Shown piece after piece: positions 47,156-54,955 of a stretch of DNA of 64,000 nt. Where the stretch lies: contig JBDWKL010000011.1 of NCBI GenBank assembly GCA_039973685.1, positions 78,843-142,842 of the forward strand, given 5' to 3'. The translations under genes were made by a program, and so were the position numbers. Position 1 is the stretch's first letter, and every line of letters starts with the position of its first letter. The notes beneath the pieces are model-generated. The model did not search any database. It saw nothing but the letters and a program-made list of their open reading frames with translations, and was not told the DNA's origin. The stretch is from Hyphomicrobiales bacterium (lineage in GTDB: Bacteria > Pseudomonadota > Alphaproteobacteria > Rhizobiales > JACESI01).

Positions 47156-47815
47156 TTAGTCGGTTTCGTGAGCTGTTATGCTCCACGCATAGCCTTTGTA
47201 TAGGGGCGAAAATTTACCTGAGCGTGCGTTCCTATCAGCAAGACTTGCAGCAACGCCTGCTAGTTCTTTGCGCGGTTCAACGTGAAACAGCGCCAGCCAC
47301 TTCATTAAGATCGCGCGAAACCAGCGAGGCAATTCTTCTTGCTGGCCAAAGTCTACGATGTGCAAGGTGCCGTCTTTTGCGAGTGCGTTGAAACCTTGGT
47401 TGATGGCCTCTTGCCAAGGTGGAATCATTGATAATGTGTAAGAGAAGAAAACACGGTCTGCTTTTTCAAAGCCAAACAAGTCTTGCACATTGAAGTTGGA
47501 TGCATCGCCCTGCACGAGAGTGATGCGGTTGCTCAACCCTGCTTTTTCAACGTTGGCTCGCGCGGTGATCAGCATTTCCTCAGAAATATCCAAACCAAAA
47601 AATCGCGCGTTCGGATAAGCTTGTGCCGCCTTGATGAGATTGCGGCCCGTGCCACAGCCAACTTCTACAACATTGTGCCCATCGTTGGGTTTCAAATTAT
47701 TGATGAGTTGATCACGACCAAGCAGATAATATTTGCGCGTGAGATCATAGATATGACGCTGCGACTTATAAATTCCGTCCATTAAGCCGGCGTGGTTATC
47801 TGAAGGAGCGCTCAT
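47156..47815 (-). CDS. btaB: Betaine-lipid synthase methyltransferase subunit BtaB
   Basis: 219 residues. SAM methyltransferase that adds three methyl groups to diacylglyceryl-homoserine to complete the betaine lipid DGTS at the inner membrane. MDGIYKSQRHIYDLTRKYYLLGRDQLI at the N-terminus is the BtaB signature, followed by motif I VVEVGCGTGRNLI and ILVGDAS-like VQGDASNF. It starts eight bases after the btaA stop. The pair is required for DGTS in Rhodobacter and Sinorhizobium under phosphate limitation. Confidence 0.93.
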   Translation of the reverse strand: MSAPSDNHAGLMDGIYKSQRHIYDLTRKYYLLGRDQLINNLKPNDGHNVVEVGCGTGRNLIKAAQAYPNARFFGLDISEEMLITARANVEKAGLSNRITLVQGDASNFNVQDLFGFEKADRVFFSYTLSMIPPWQEAINQGFNALAKDGTLHIVDFGQQEELPRWFRAILMKWLALFHVEPRKELAGVAASLADRNARSGKFSPLYKGYAWSITAHETD

Positions 47816-47823
47816 GGCTGGGC

Positions 47824-49113
47824 TTAGTTCTTTATGTAAAGGTGGAAGCCACCATAGATGGCGGAACGATCTTGCGCGTTGAGTTCAAGCGAGGTCTCTG
47901 CTTCATAGCTCCATTGATCAAGCGTTCCGTCATTGACACGACCTGGCAAAAGGCTTGGCGCATCAGCGGTGCGGAAAATCACGCGAGCGCCTTTTTTCGC
48001 GGTGCGGGTCACTTGATCCCAAAGATCATTTAATTGTTGGTCTGTCATCCAGTCCTGTGCATCAAGGAAAACATATCCATCCATGCTGGCGTCTTCTTCA
48101 CTGCGTAGTTTTTCAGTGACTGAGATATTGGTGACGGAGATACGGTCTGCGCGTTCTTTGATGAGATTAAAATGTTTGGCTTGCAGGTAAGGCGGCAGGG
48201 GACCGGAAGGGCCAGTTGATTGTGAGCTGCCATCGTCACCCATTGGCGCATACCCGCGCGTGAAGGCTTGCCATGCAAAATAGTTTTCTTGCAGTGGAAA
48301 ACCACACGCCAGCTTTTCGGTGCGCTCTTTCAACACAACCGAAATATCACCGCCAGCAGCTAAGGCATCATATTGTGCGGGCGGAATGCCAAGGCCGAAC
48401 AAAGATGATTTTTTGGACGTCATCCAGCGCACGAAGCGTTTATCAAAGATCGGTGCAACTGACTTTTCGAAGAATGTGCGTTGTTCTTCCATGGTCTTGG
48501 CTTTGGTCATTTCATTCAGATCAACACCATAGAGCTTTGTGCCCAAGTGGATCGCGCCGATGAAATAACCCAGCAGACCGTGGTGATAAAGGTCACGGGA
48601 AAAGAGGGTGATGCGTTTTCTGAAAAGACGGTCGCGGCCTTCCCAATAAGATCGGGTCGATGCGTCTATTTCGTCGCGCAAAAACCGCTCATAGGTACGA
48701 AGGTTTGCTTTTTCGTCTGCTTCTCCAAAGAAGCGATAAAAGGTCTGATAGTCAGGAAGCGCTTTTGCCGCTGTGATTTTAAGACGGTTTAAGGCCACAT
48801 GTGCAGTGTTTAAATCGACGGCTAAAATCTCTTTTGGGTCTTGGGTTAGATAAGACAAGACATTGCAGCCACCAGAGGCAATCGTAATGACGCGGCTGTT
48901 GGGCCCTAGTTGCAGCGCCTTCATATCAACGTCAGGGTCTTCCCATATCTGGGGATAGACCAAACCTTTAAACATCCATGTGAATAGACGTTCTGAAAAT
49001 CCAGCACGACTTCCTGCCTTATGCTGGTAAACTGCTTTTCTTAAATGCTCAGCACGGTCTGACGCGACGTTTGAAATCGTTTCATCAGCTTGTTTTAGGC
49101 GTTTACTCGACAT
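47824..49113 (-). CDS. btaA: SAM:diacylglycerol 3-amino-3-carboxypropyltransferase BtaA
   Basis: 429 residues (DUF3419/BtaA). Transfers the aminocarboxypropyl group of SAM to diacylglycerol, giving diacylglycerylhomoserine and methylthioadenosine. Visible features: YPQIWEDPDVDMKALQLGPNSRVITIASGGCNVLSYL (SAM-binding glycine-rich loop), IXAVDLNTAHVALNRLK, RDLYHHGLLGYFIGAIH, VFLDAQDWM and VIFRTADAPSLLPGR. No recognisable Pho box lies just upstream; a weak hairpin with T-run does (49154-49183). First gene of btaAB. Confidence 0.93.
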   Translation of the reverse strand: MSSKRLKQADETISNVASDRAEHLRKAVYQHKAGSRAGFSERLFTWMFKGLVYPQIWEDPDVDMKALQLGPNSRVITIASGGCNVLSYLTQDPKEILAVDLNTAHVALNRLKITAAKALPDYQTFYRFFGEADEKANLRTYERFLRDEIDASTRSYWEGRDRLFRKRITLFSRDLYHHGLLGYFIGAIHLGTKLYGVDLNEMTKAKTMEEQRTFFEKSVAPIFDKRFVRWMTSKKSSLFGLGIPPAQYDALAAGGDISVVLKERTEKLACGFPLQENYFAWQAFTRGYAPMGDDGSSQSTGPSGPLPPYLQAKHFNLIKERADRISVTNISVTEKLRSEEDASMDGYVFLDAQDWMTDQQLNDLWDQVTRTAKKGARVIFRTADAPSLLPGRVNDGTLDQWSYEAETSLELNAQDRSAIYGGFHLYIKN

Positions 49114-49416
49114 GTATTCTTGTTCTTTGGTTATAAAATCGCTGTTGGTGAGTAAAAAAACCTACGAAATTCGCAGTTTTTTTGCGCGCCGCAGCTTGTT
49201 GAAGCTAGCTATTGCAGTTTGGCGGCAGCAAGACAGAGGCTTGAAAAGCGCAGAAATGCTGATGTTTGATGGACAGATAACCCGAGGGTTAACAGCAACC
49301 TTCTCCTTTATACGACATTTAACTGAATTTTGCCGCAAAACTGCACGGTTATTTTTGACTTATCTCAATACCCGATTGGTAGGTTGTTCTCATAACAAAT
49401 AGAAAAGCAGGTGGCT
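49114..49416. other. Divergent intergenic region btaA / DUF2336 gene
   Basis: About 300 bases. At 49154-49183 seven A, an imperfect inverted repeat CCTACGAAATTCGCAG and seven T form a terminator-like hairpin, 41 bases before btaA. I looked for tandem CTGTCAT-type Pho boxes and saw none convincing. The remainder is AT-rich and has no supported gene. Confidence 0.45.
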
Positions 49417-50517
49417 ATGCTGGAAACTCTAGGAAATAAAGAAGATATCTTATCGACTTTAAGAGGCGTTACTGATGCGGACGCATCTTCTGAGCAGCTC
49501 TTTGATTTGATGTTTGATTTTTTCGTGGCTTCGAAAGATGAGCCGCATGAAAATTTGTCAATGTGCGAAGACGTGCTGACCCAATTGATTGCCTATGTTG
49601 AAGTGGAGGCGAGGCGGCGTATTTCAGAGCGGCTTAGCCATTTAGATTATGCCCCGCGGCGTGTTGTGAAAACGTTGGCGATTGAGTCCATCGATGTCGC
49701 GAAACCAGTTTTAACCAGATCTCCTGTTTTAGAAGACGAAGATCTGCTGATGGTGACCCGTGTTTGTGGTTCCCAACACCTTGAGGCTATTGCCCAAAGG
49801 CCGGAAATTAGTGCATTTGTGACAAATGAACTAATGCGCCTTGGCGGTATCCAAGTTTGGGAACGTGTTGCGCGCAACAGTGGAGCGTCACTCGAGGATA
49901 AAACCGTTGGTTTTCTAGTCAATCGTTCCAAGGAAAACCCCCGCATCCAATTGAGTCTCATTGACCGCCAAGACCTGCCTGAAAGTACATTGGCGAAATT
50001 AGTATCCGAAGCTGGAGAAACCGTTCGTGCCCATCTTCATCATAGCGGGCGTGCGCATCTAGTGAAGCACCTTGAAAGTGCAGAAGCAGCTACAGCAAAA
50101 CGTATCCGAGAGGGATCGAGCCTTCATGGTATGGATTTTGAGACTGCATTGAATAAAGTTCTGCAAGAGAGCCAACAAATTCGCTTGAACTGGGGCCATC
50201 TTATGGAGGCTGCAAGCAGAGACAATTTCCCGCGGACATGCGCAATCTTTGCTTACTTGTCCGACATGAAGATTGAAGAAGCTATTCATTGGTTGTCTAG
50301 ATCTGAAATAGACCCTGCCATTGTTGCGTTTAAAGCTTTGAACTTGCATCGCGATTTGGTCGCCACATTACTCCGCACTGGACCGTGGCAGCGTATCTTA
50401 TCTACTAAAAAGAGAATTGAAGCCCTAAAAACATTTGATCGCCTGAACCCCATCCTAGCCGAACGAAGCTTTGCTGCTAGAAATGACTCCTTCGCCCAAG
50501 AAGTTGGGTGCGCCTAA
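49417..50517 (+). CDS. DUF2336 protein (first copy)
   Basis: 366 residues, mostly helical, resembling HEAT-like repeats; the EARRRISERLSHLDYAPRRVVKTLAIESIDVAKPVLTRSPVLEDEDLL segment is the DUF2336 signature. Function unknown; members are frequent in alphaproteobacteria, sometimes near signalling genes. ATG 49417 is chosen since AGG is five bases upstream; an in-frame GTG is at 49411. Followed by a very strong terminator. A second, diverged DUF2336-like gene lies at 53111. Confidence 0.8.
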   Translation: MLETLGNKEDILSTLRGVTDADASSEQLFDLMFDFFVASKDEPHENLSMCEDVLTQLIAYVEVEARRRISERLSHLDYAPRRVVKTLAIESIDVAKPVLTRSPVLEDEDLLMVTRVCGSQHLEAIAQRPEISAFVTNELMRLGGIQVWERVARNSGASLEDKTVGFLVNRSKENPRIQLSLIDRQDLPESTLAKLVSEAGETVRAHLHHSGRAHLVKHLESAEAATAKRIREGSSLHGMDFETALNKVLQESQQIRLNWGHLMEAASRDNFPRTCAIFAYLSDMKIEEAIHWLSRSEIDPAIVAFKALNLHRDLVATLLRTGPWQRILSTKKRIEALKTFDRLNPILAERSFAARNDSFAQEVGCA

Positions 50518-50546
50518 AGGACAAATTTATGTCCTTCCTGTCAACT

Positions 50547-50572
50547 AGAGGGCTTCGGCCCTCTTTTTTTTT
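50547..50572 (+). terminator. Intrinsic terminator of the DUF2336 gene
   Basis: GAGGGC-TTCG-GCCCTC, a UUCG tetraloop hairpin (50548-50563), followed by nine T. It lies 30 bases after the stop codon. Confidence 0.95.
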
Positions 50573-50601
50573 CCTCAATCTTGAATTTTGACGAAAAACC
50601 G

Positions 50602-50619
50602 TATAAAGATATGTTTATA
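50602..50619. promoter_or_regulatory. 18-bp operator-like palindrome upstream of the ArsR-methyltransferase/metF genes
   Basis: TATAAAGATATGTTTATA is a near-perfect inverted repeat (16 of 18 positions match its reverse complement) lying 21 bases before the TTG start of the ArsR-type gene. The location suits autorepression of the regulator-metF transcript. ArsR-type SahR regulators of the methionine cycle use AT-rich palindromes, as far as I recall. Confidence 0.6.
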
Positions 50620-50640
50620 TGATTTTGGAGGCTCGTTGAG

Positions 50641-51615
50641 TTGGACGGCGTTAACAACATATCTTTTGATAATTTGCTTGGTCGCTTGAAGGCAGCCAGT
50701 GAGGCGACTCGGTTACGGCTCTTGTTTTTGTTGGCTCGCAGCGAATTGACGGTGAGCGACTTAACGGCGATCCTTGGGCAAAGCCAGCCCCGCATATCCC
50801 GGCATTTGAAATTGCTAAGCGATGCAGGGGTGATTGAACGGTTTCCTGAAGGGGCATGGGTTTACTATCGTCTTGTCGATGCAGGCCCCGGTTCAAACCT
50901 TGCTCGTAGTCTTCTTGCAAGCCTTGATGCCAGCGATCCGCAATTGGTGCGTGATATGGAGCGGCTTGAACAAGTTCGTCGATCGCATGCAGATCAAGCG
51001 AACGAGTATTTCGACGCTAATGTAAAACAATGGGATGCTTTGCGTGCCCGACATGTGGCTGAAGATGCCGTTGAAACCGCAATGTTGAATGCTATTGGTG
51101 ATCAGCGGTTTAATGCTCATTTAGATGTGGGTACAGGAACGGGTCGTATTCTTGAATTGTTTTCAAGCCATGTGGATCGGTCAGTTGGGATTGATGCAAA
51201 CCCGAAAATGCTCTCGGTTGCTCGTAACAAGCTATCAGACAGCGGGATTTCCGCGCAGGTGCGTCAAGCAGATGTTTATAATCTGGCACCGCAGGGAAAC
51301 CTTCTAAATACAGTTTATGATTTGATAACAATCCACCAAGTGCTTCATTTCCTTGATGATCCAGCGCTGGCTTTGTCGGAAATTTCGCGCGTGGCAGGTG
51401 CTGGATCAACACTTATGATCGCTGATTTTGCCTCTCATAACCTTGAATTTATGAGAGCAGACTATGCTCATAGACGATTGGGATTTTCAGACGAACAAAT
51501 GTTCGGCTGGCTGGAAAACGTGGGCTTTTCAGATTTCGAAACCATCAAACTTGAGCCAGAAACCGTTTCTGGTGAAGAATTAATTGTCCAAATTTGGACA
51601 GCAAAAAAAACGTAG
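50641..51615 (+). CDS. ArsR-type regulator fused to SAM methyltransferase domain (SahR-like)
   Basis: 324 residues: an N-terminal winged helix (EATRLRLLFLLARSELTVSDLTAILGQSQPRISRHLKLLSDAGVIERFPEG) without the usual metal-binding Cys pair, fused to a class I methyltransferase domain (LDVGTGTGRILELF, VGIDANPKM). The gene sits 17 bases before metF. By context it probably senses SAM or S-adenosylhomocysteine through the second domain and controls methionine synthesis; the SahR regulators do this, but identity is inferred. TTG start at 50641 is supported by GGAGG nine bases upstream. Confidence 0.83.
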   Translation: MDGVNNISFDNLLGRLKAASEATRLRLLFLLARSELTVSDLTAILGQSQPRISRHLKLLSDAGVIERFPEGAWVYYRLVDAGPGSNLARSLLASLDASDPQLVRDMERLEQVRRSHADQANEYFDANVKQWDALRARHVAEDAVETAMLNAIGDQRFNAHLDVGTGTGRILELFSSHVDRSVGIDANPKMLSVARNKLSDSGISAQVRQADVYNLAPQGNLLNTVYDLITIHQVLHFLDDPALALSEISRVAGAGSTLMIADFASHNLEFMRADYAHRRLGFSDEQMFGWLENVGFSDFETIKLEPETVSGEELIVQIWTAKKT

Positions 51616-51632
51616 TTTTATAAGGATGTATT

Positions 51633-52541
51633 ATGGCTCATTTGAGCATCAGTAGACAAAAACTTGGCGGCGATGATGCGAATATCAATGTATCATTCGA
51701 GTTCTTTCCTCCAAACAGTGACAAACAAAACGACGTGCTCTGGTCTTCCATTGAGCGCTTGGCGCCTTTGTCACCTTCCTTTGTTTCTGTGACTTATGGT
51801 GCTGGTGGTTCAACCCGTGAACGCACTCACAAAACCGTTTCCCGTATCGTTAAAGAGGCAGGTTTGCGGGCCGCAGCGCATATGACTTGTGTTGGTGCGA
51901 CGTGCAAAGAAGTTGATGAAGTTATTGAAGCCTACGCAGAAGCTGGTGTGACTGACATCGTAGCTTTGCGTGGTGATCCTGCTGAAGGAATTGGTACGAA
52001 ATACCGCCCGCATCCTGGTGGCTATAAGTATACCAATGATTTGGTTGCTGCGATTAAAAGGCGTGGTGATTTTGAAGTTGCTGTTTCTGCCTATCCTGAA
52101 AAACATCCTGAAAGCTGTGATGTGTGGGCGGATATTGAATTCTTGAAACGTAAAGTCGATGCTGGTGCAGATCGTGCGATTACGCAGTTCTTCTTTGAGA
52201 ATGATAGTTTTGAGCGCTATTTAGAGCGCGTGAGACGGGCTGGCATCACGATCCCAATCATTCCAGGCATTGTTCCTGTTCACAATTTCAAACAGGTTGC
52301 CAATTTTGCAGGGCGTTGCGGAACACATGTTCCAGATTGGCTGCGTCGCCGTTTTGCTGGGCTTGAAAACGATCCCGCAACCCGCCAGTTGGTTGCAGCA
52401 GCTGTTGCGGCAGAACAAGTGATGGATCTTGTAGATCGTGGCATCACTGATTTCCATTTTTATACAATGAACCGTGCCGAATTGGTGTTTGCCATTTGCC
52501 ATATGCTTGGCGTGCGGGATGAAGAGAAAATCGCAGCTTAG
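51633..52541 (+). CDS. metF: Methylenetetrahydrofolate reductase
   Basis: 302 residues. FAD enzyme reducing 5,10-methylene- to 5-methyl-tetrahydrofolate, the methyl donor of methionine synthase. FEFFPP, VTYGAGGSTRERT, HMTCVGAT, IVALRGDP, DRAITQFFF and DFHFYTMNRAEL are the family motifs in order. ATG 51633 with AAGGATG upstream. Forms an operon with the preceding regulator gene and ends in a terminator. Confidence 0.96.
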   Translation: MAHLSISRQKLGGDDANINVSFEFFPPNSDKQNDVLWSSIERLAPLSPSFVSVTYGAGGSTRERTHKTVSRIVKEAGLRAAAHMTCVGATCKEVDEVIEAYAEAGVTDIVALRGDPAEGIGTKYRPHPGGYKYTNDLVAAIKRRGDFEVAVSAYPEKHPESCDVWADIEFLKRKVDAGADRAITQFFFENDSFERYLERVRRAGITIPIIPGIVPVHNFKQVANFAGRCGTHVPDWLRRRFAGLENDPATRQLVAAAVAAEQVMDLVDRGITDFHFYTMNRAELVFAICHMLGVRDEEKIAA

Positions 52542-52570
52542 CGTTTCACGCAATTGTTGTTTGAGAAGAA

Positions 52571-52606
52571 AAAAGGCCGGAGCACAAAGCTCCGGCCTAA
52601 ATTTTT
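52571..52606. terminator. Bidirectional terminator between metF and the small membrane peptide gene
   Basis: AGGCCGGAGC (52574-52583) pairs with GCTCCGGCCT (52589-52598), 5-nt loop. Plus-strand AAATTTTT and minus-strand TTTTTT follow the stem, so it can end both metF and the minus-strand gene at 52629-52706. Confidence 0.88.
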
Positions 52607-52628
52607 GCTGTGGTCCGCATCTGGAAGT

Positions 52629-52706
52629 TTAAATTATTCCAATCACAACAGCTGTGACGAACAAAAATGCGGCGAATGTAATCATATTACCCAATGGTCG
52701 CGCCAT
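52629..52706 (-). CDS. 25-residue single-span membrane peptide
   Basis: On the minus strand ATG 52706 starts a 25-codon frame ending TAA 52629: MARPLGNMI at the N-terminus, then a hydrophobic stretch to VVIGII at the C-terminus, a single membrane span with a short basic head. GAGGAGG lies five bases before the ATG, one of the best ribosome binding sites in the window, and a strong terminator follows 31 bases after the stop. Too short for ordinary gene finders. I do not recognise it. Role could be modulation of a larger membrane protein, as for other bacterial small proteins; this is inference. Confidence 0.72.
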   Translation of the reverse strand: MARPLGNMITFAAFLFVTAVVIGII

Positions 52707-53110
52707 TATAGCCTCCTCTTTTCCGTCCCCAAGACCCCTGCGTATTAACGCTGATATTTCCAAAACTCTTTCGAGAAATCGTTAAATTTTCCGAATGCAT
52801 TTTAGACATAAGGCTCTTCTGATAAAAATATTATACAAAAGTATTATATTGTCCAATGAATTTTACGCTGCACCGCATCAAGTTTACTTTGAATCCGCAT
52901 TTTAAATCGGAATAAGCTTTTAATTTCAGCGATTTATTTTGACGTCCACATTTTATGCACAGCGCTGTTTTTGATGGCGGAAACTGGACAATTAAACCGG
53001 AAATCTAAGGGCGAGCGGCGTGATTCTTTTGGAATCAGATAATCAAGCTTCGATTAAGCATATGGCGTTAAACTGCCCCAATTGGGGTAATCCGTTTATT
53101 GAGGCCGTTT
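52707..53110. other. Intergenic region between the small peptide and second DUF2336 genes
   Basis: About 400 AT-rich bases containing the divergent promoters and, near 52829-52850, a TATTATACAAAAGTATTATA-like AT dyad. No other supported gene. Confidence 0.4.
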
Positions 53111-54007
53111 GTGGCAATTGCAGATTTATTTGAAGCGGTCGTAGAAGGCATGGAGGAGCAAACCCTCAATGCTTTTCTTGTTGCGCTTATTAAGTCTGGA
53201 AAGTCAGATGACCTTGAAACGGATTCTGATCAACGACGTTATGTCGCGATTGTCCGATATTTGTTGGGTGTTGCTGATTTTCTTACCCGCAAAGACGCGG
53301 CAGAAGCAGCCCTCAACACCAAAGGTCTGCCATCTGAGATTTATTTGTATTTTGCCTGTGACAACATACAAATTGCCGAGGTGTTTTTGGACCCAACCTT
53401 TGAGCTTTCCGAGGATGATTTGCTGCATGTTATAAAACATTGCAGCCGAGCGCATCGCTTAGGGTTGCTTGATCGAGAAGACCTGACGCCCAATCTTCGC
53501 CAAGAGATATTACGACACAACGAAGTTGATGTTATCCGCGCGATGAATGAGAACGAAGAACGCGCAATCTTTTTTGAGTACGATGATAGCTTGGTTATTG
53601 AAGATAAAAATGCCGAGCTTGAAGGTTATGGCTTTGATGTTGATAACGAGTTGGAAATTGAAAACCCACTCGATTTGATGATTAAAGCTTTTGTTGAAAA
53701 TAGTCGTTTCGCGGACATTATCGAACTTTTGGCAAAACAGGGCGATACGTCAAAAGAGATGGTCAAGAGTATGTTCTCGCGGAAAGAAGCCGAACCAATC
53801 AGTATTTATTGTCGAGGCATTGGTGTTGGAACAGAAGCCTTCTCAGCGCTTGCTAAGTTTAGATGTCGCCGCCTTGGGCAGATGGAACGTTTAGCAGAAA
53901 ACACGATCGTAGCTTATGATGAAATTAGCCATGAATACGCACAAGCTATGTTGGTTGATCTAAAACAACAATCGCCGCAGCTTGCTCGCAAAATGTTCGG
54001 CAAATAG
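53111..54007 (+). CDS. DUF2336-like protein (second copy)
   Basis: 298 residues, helical, with repeats reminiscent of the first DUF2336 protein (for example DLTPNLRQEILRHNEVDVIRAMNENEE and a C-terminal FRCRRLGQMERLAENTIVAYDEISHEYAQAMLVDL). Similarity is modest and the assignment tentative. GTG 53111 is chosen because GAGG lies six bases upstream; the frame opens with a TTG at 53099. It stands alone between metF's region and the MoxR gene. Confidence 0.65.
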   Translation: MAIADLFEAVVEGMEEQTLNAFLVALIKSGKSDDLETDSDQRRYVAIVRYLLGVADFLTRKDAAEAALNTKGLPSEIYLYFACDNIQIAEVFLDPTFELSEDDLLHVIKHCSRAHRLGLLDREDLTPNLRQEILRHNEVDVIRAMNENEERAIFFEYDDSLVIEDKNAELEGYGFDVDNELEIENPLDLMIKAFVENSRFADIIELLAKQGDTSKEMVKSMFSRKEAEPISIYCRGIGVGTEAFSALAKFRCRRLGQMERLAENTIVAYDEISHEYAQAMLVDLKQQSPQLARKMFGK

Positions 54008-54112
54008 CGCCATTTATGTGCTTATATTCTATGAATGCCGACACTTTCGCATTGACAATTTGGCCTTGGCATTTGATGCAAGTATAGAACTTTATTTTTG
54101 AGAAGAGTTGCT

Positions 54113-54955
54113 ATGCGATTTGAAGGCACAAAAGAGTATATCAGTGCGCATGACTTATCAGTTGCTGTTAATGCTGCGATCGCGCTTGAGCGTCCGTTAC
54201 TAGTTAAGGGAGAGCCTGGAACTGGTAAGACAGAGCTTGCAAAACAGGTTGCTAATGCGCTGGGCCTTGAGTTGTTGGAATGGCACGTAAAGTCTACGAC
54301 AAAGGCACAACAAGGCCTTTATGAGTATGATGCTGTTTCCCGCTTGCGCGATAGCCAATTGGGTGATGATCGTGTCAACGATGTGAAAAATTACATCAAG
54401 AAGGGCAAGCTTTGGGAGGCTTTTACCGCTGGTAAGAAAGTCGTGCTGTTGATTGATGAAATCGACAAAGCGGACATTGAATTTCCAAATGACCTCTTGC
54501 AAGAACTCGATAAAATGGAGTTCTACGTTTATGAGACGGGTGAAGTGATTAAGGCAGAAAACCGCCCTGTGGTCATCATCACATCCAACAATGAAAAAGA
54601 ATTGCCGGATGCCTTCTTGCGCCGTTGTTTCTTCCATTTCATCAAGTTTCCAGAAGCTGAAACACTGACGAAAATTGTTGAGGTTCACTACCCAGGTATC
54701 AAACAAAACTTGGTGCAGGCAGCCTTGACCCAGTTTTATGAAATTCGCGAAACTGCGGGCTTGAAGAAGAAGCCATCAACATCAGAAGCACTTGATTGGA
54801 TTAAGCTACTTGTGGCGGAGGATGTCGATCCGTTGACCCTGCGTGAAGATAGCAAAAATGCGTTGCCGAAGTTGCATGGTGCTCTGCTGAAAAACGAGCA
54901 AGATGTATCCTTGTTTGAACGGCTTGCGTTTTTGGCGCGTCGCGAAGGGCGGTAG
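54113..54955 (+). CDS. MoxR family AAA+ ATPase
   Basis: 280 residues. Walker A GEPGTGKTELAKQ (about 33-45), Walker B VVLLIDEIDKAD (about 109-120), sensor-1 TSNNEKELPDAFLRRCFF, and a C-terminal lid. MoxR ATPases help mature or insert cofactors into large enzymes, usually paired with VWA proteins; the CoxE-type VWA gene lies 3 kb downstream, not next door. ATG 54113 with AGAAGAG upstream is preferred to TTG 54098. The stop is followed immediately by the next gene. Confidence 0.9.
   Translation: MRFEGTKEYISAHDLSVAVNAAIALERPLLVKGEPGTGKTELAKQVANALGLELLEWHVKSTTKAQQGLYEYDAVSRLRDSQLGDDRVNDVKNYIKKGKLWEAFTAGKKVVLLIDEIDKADIEFPNDLLQELDKMEFYVYETGEVIKAENRPVVIITSNNEKELPDAFLRRCFFHFIKFPEAETLTKIVEVHYPGIKQNLVQAALTQFYEIRETAGLKKKPSTSEALDWIKLLVAEDVDPLTLREDSKNALPKLHGALLKNEQDVSLFERLAFLARREGR

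Noticed and set aside
49114..49416. Pho box upstream of btaA
   Set aside because: Only isolated CTGTC-like hits, not the required tandem repeat at the right spacing.
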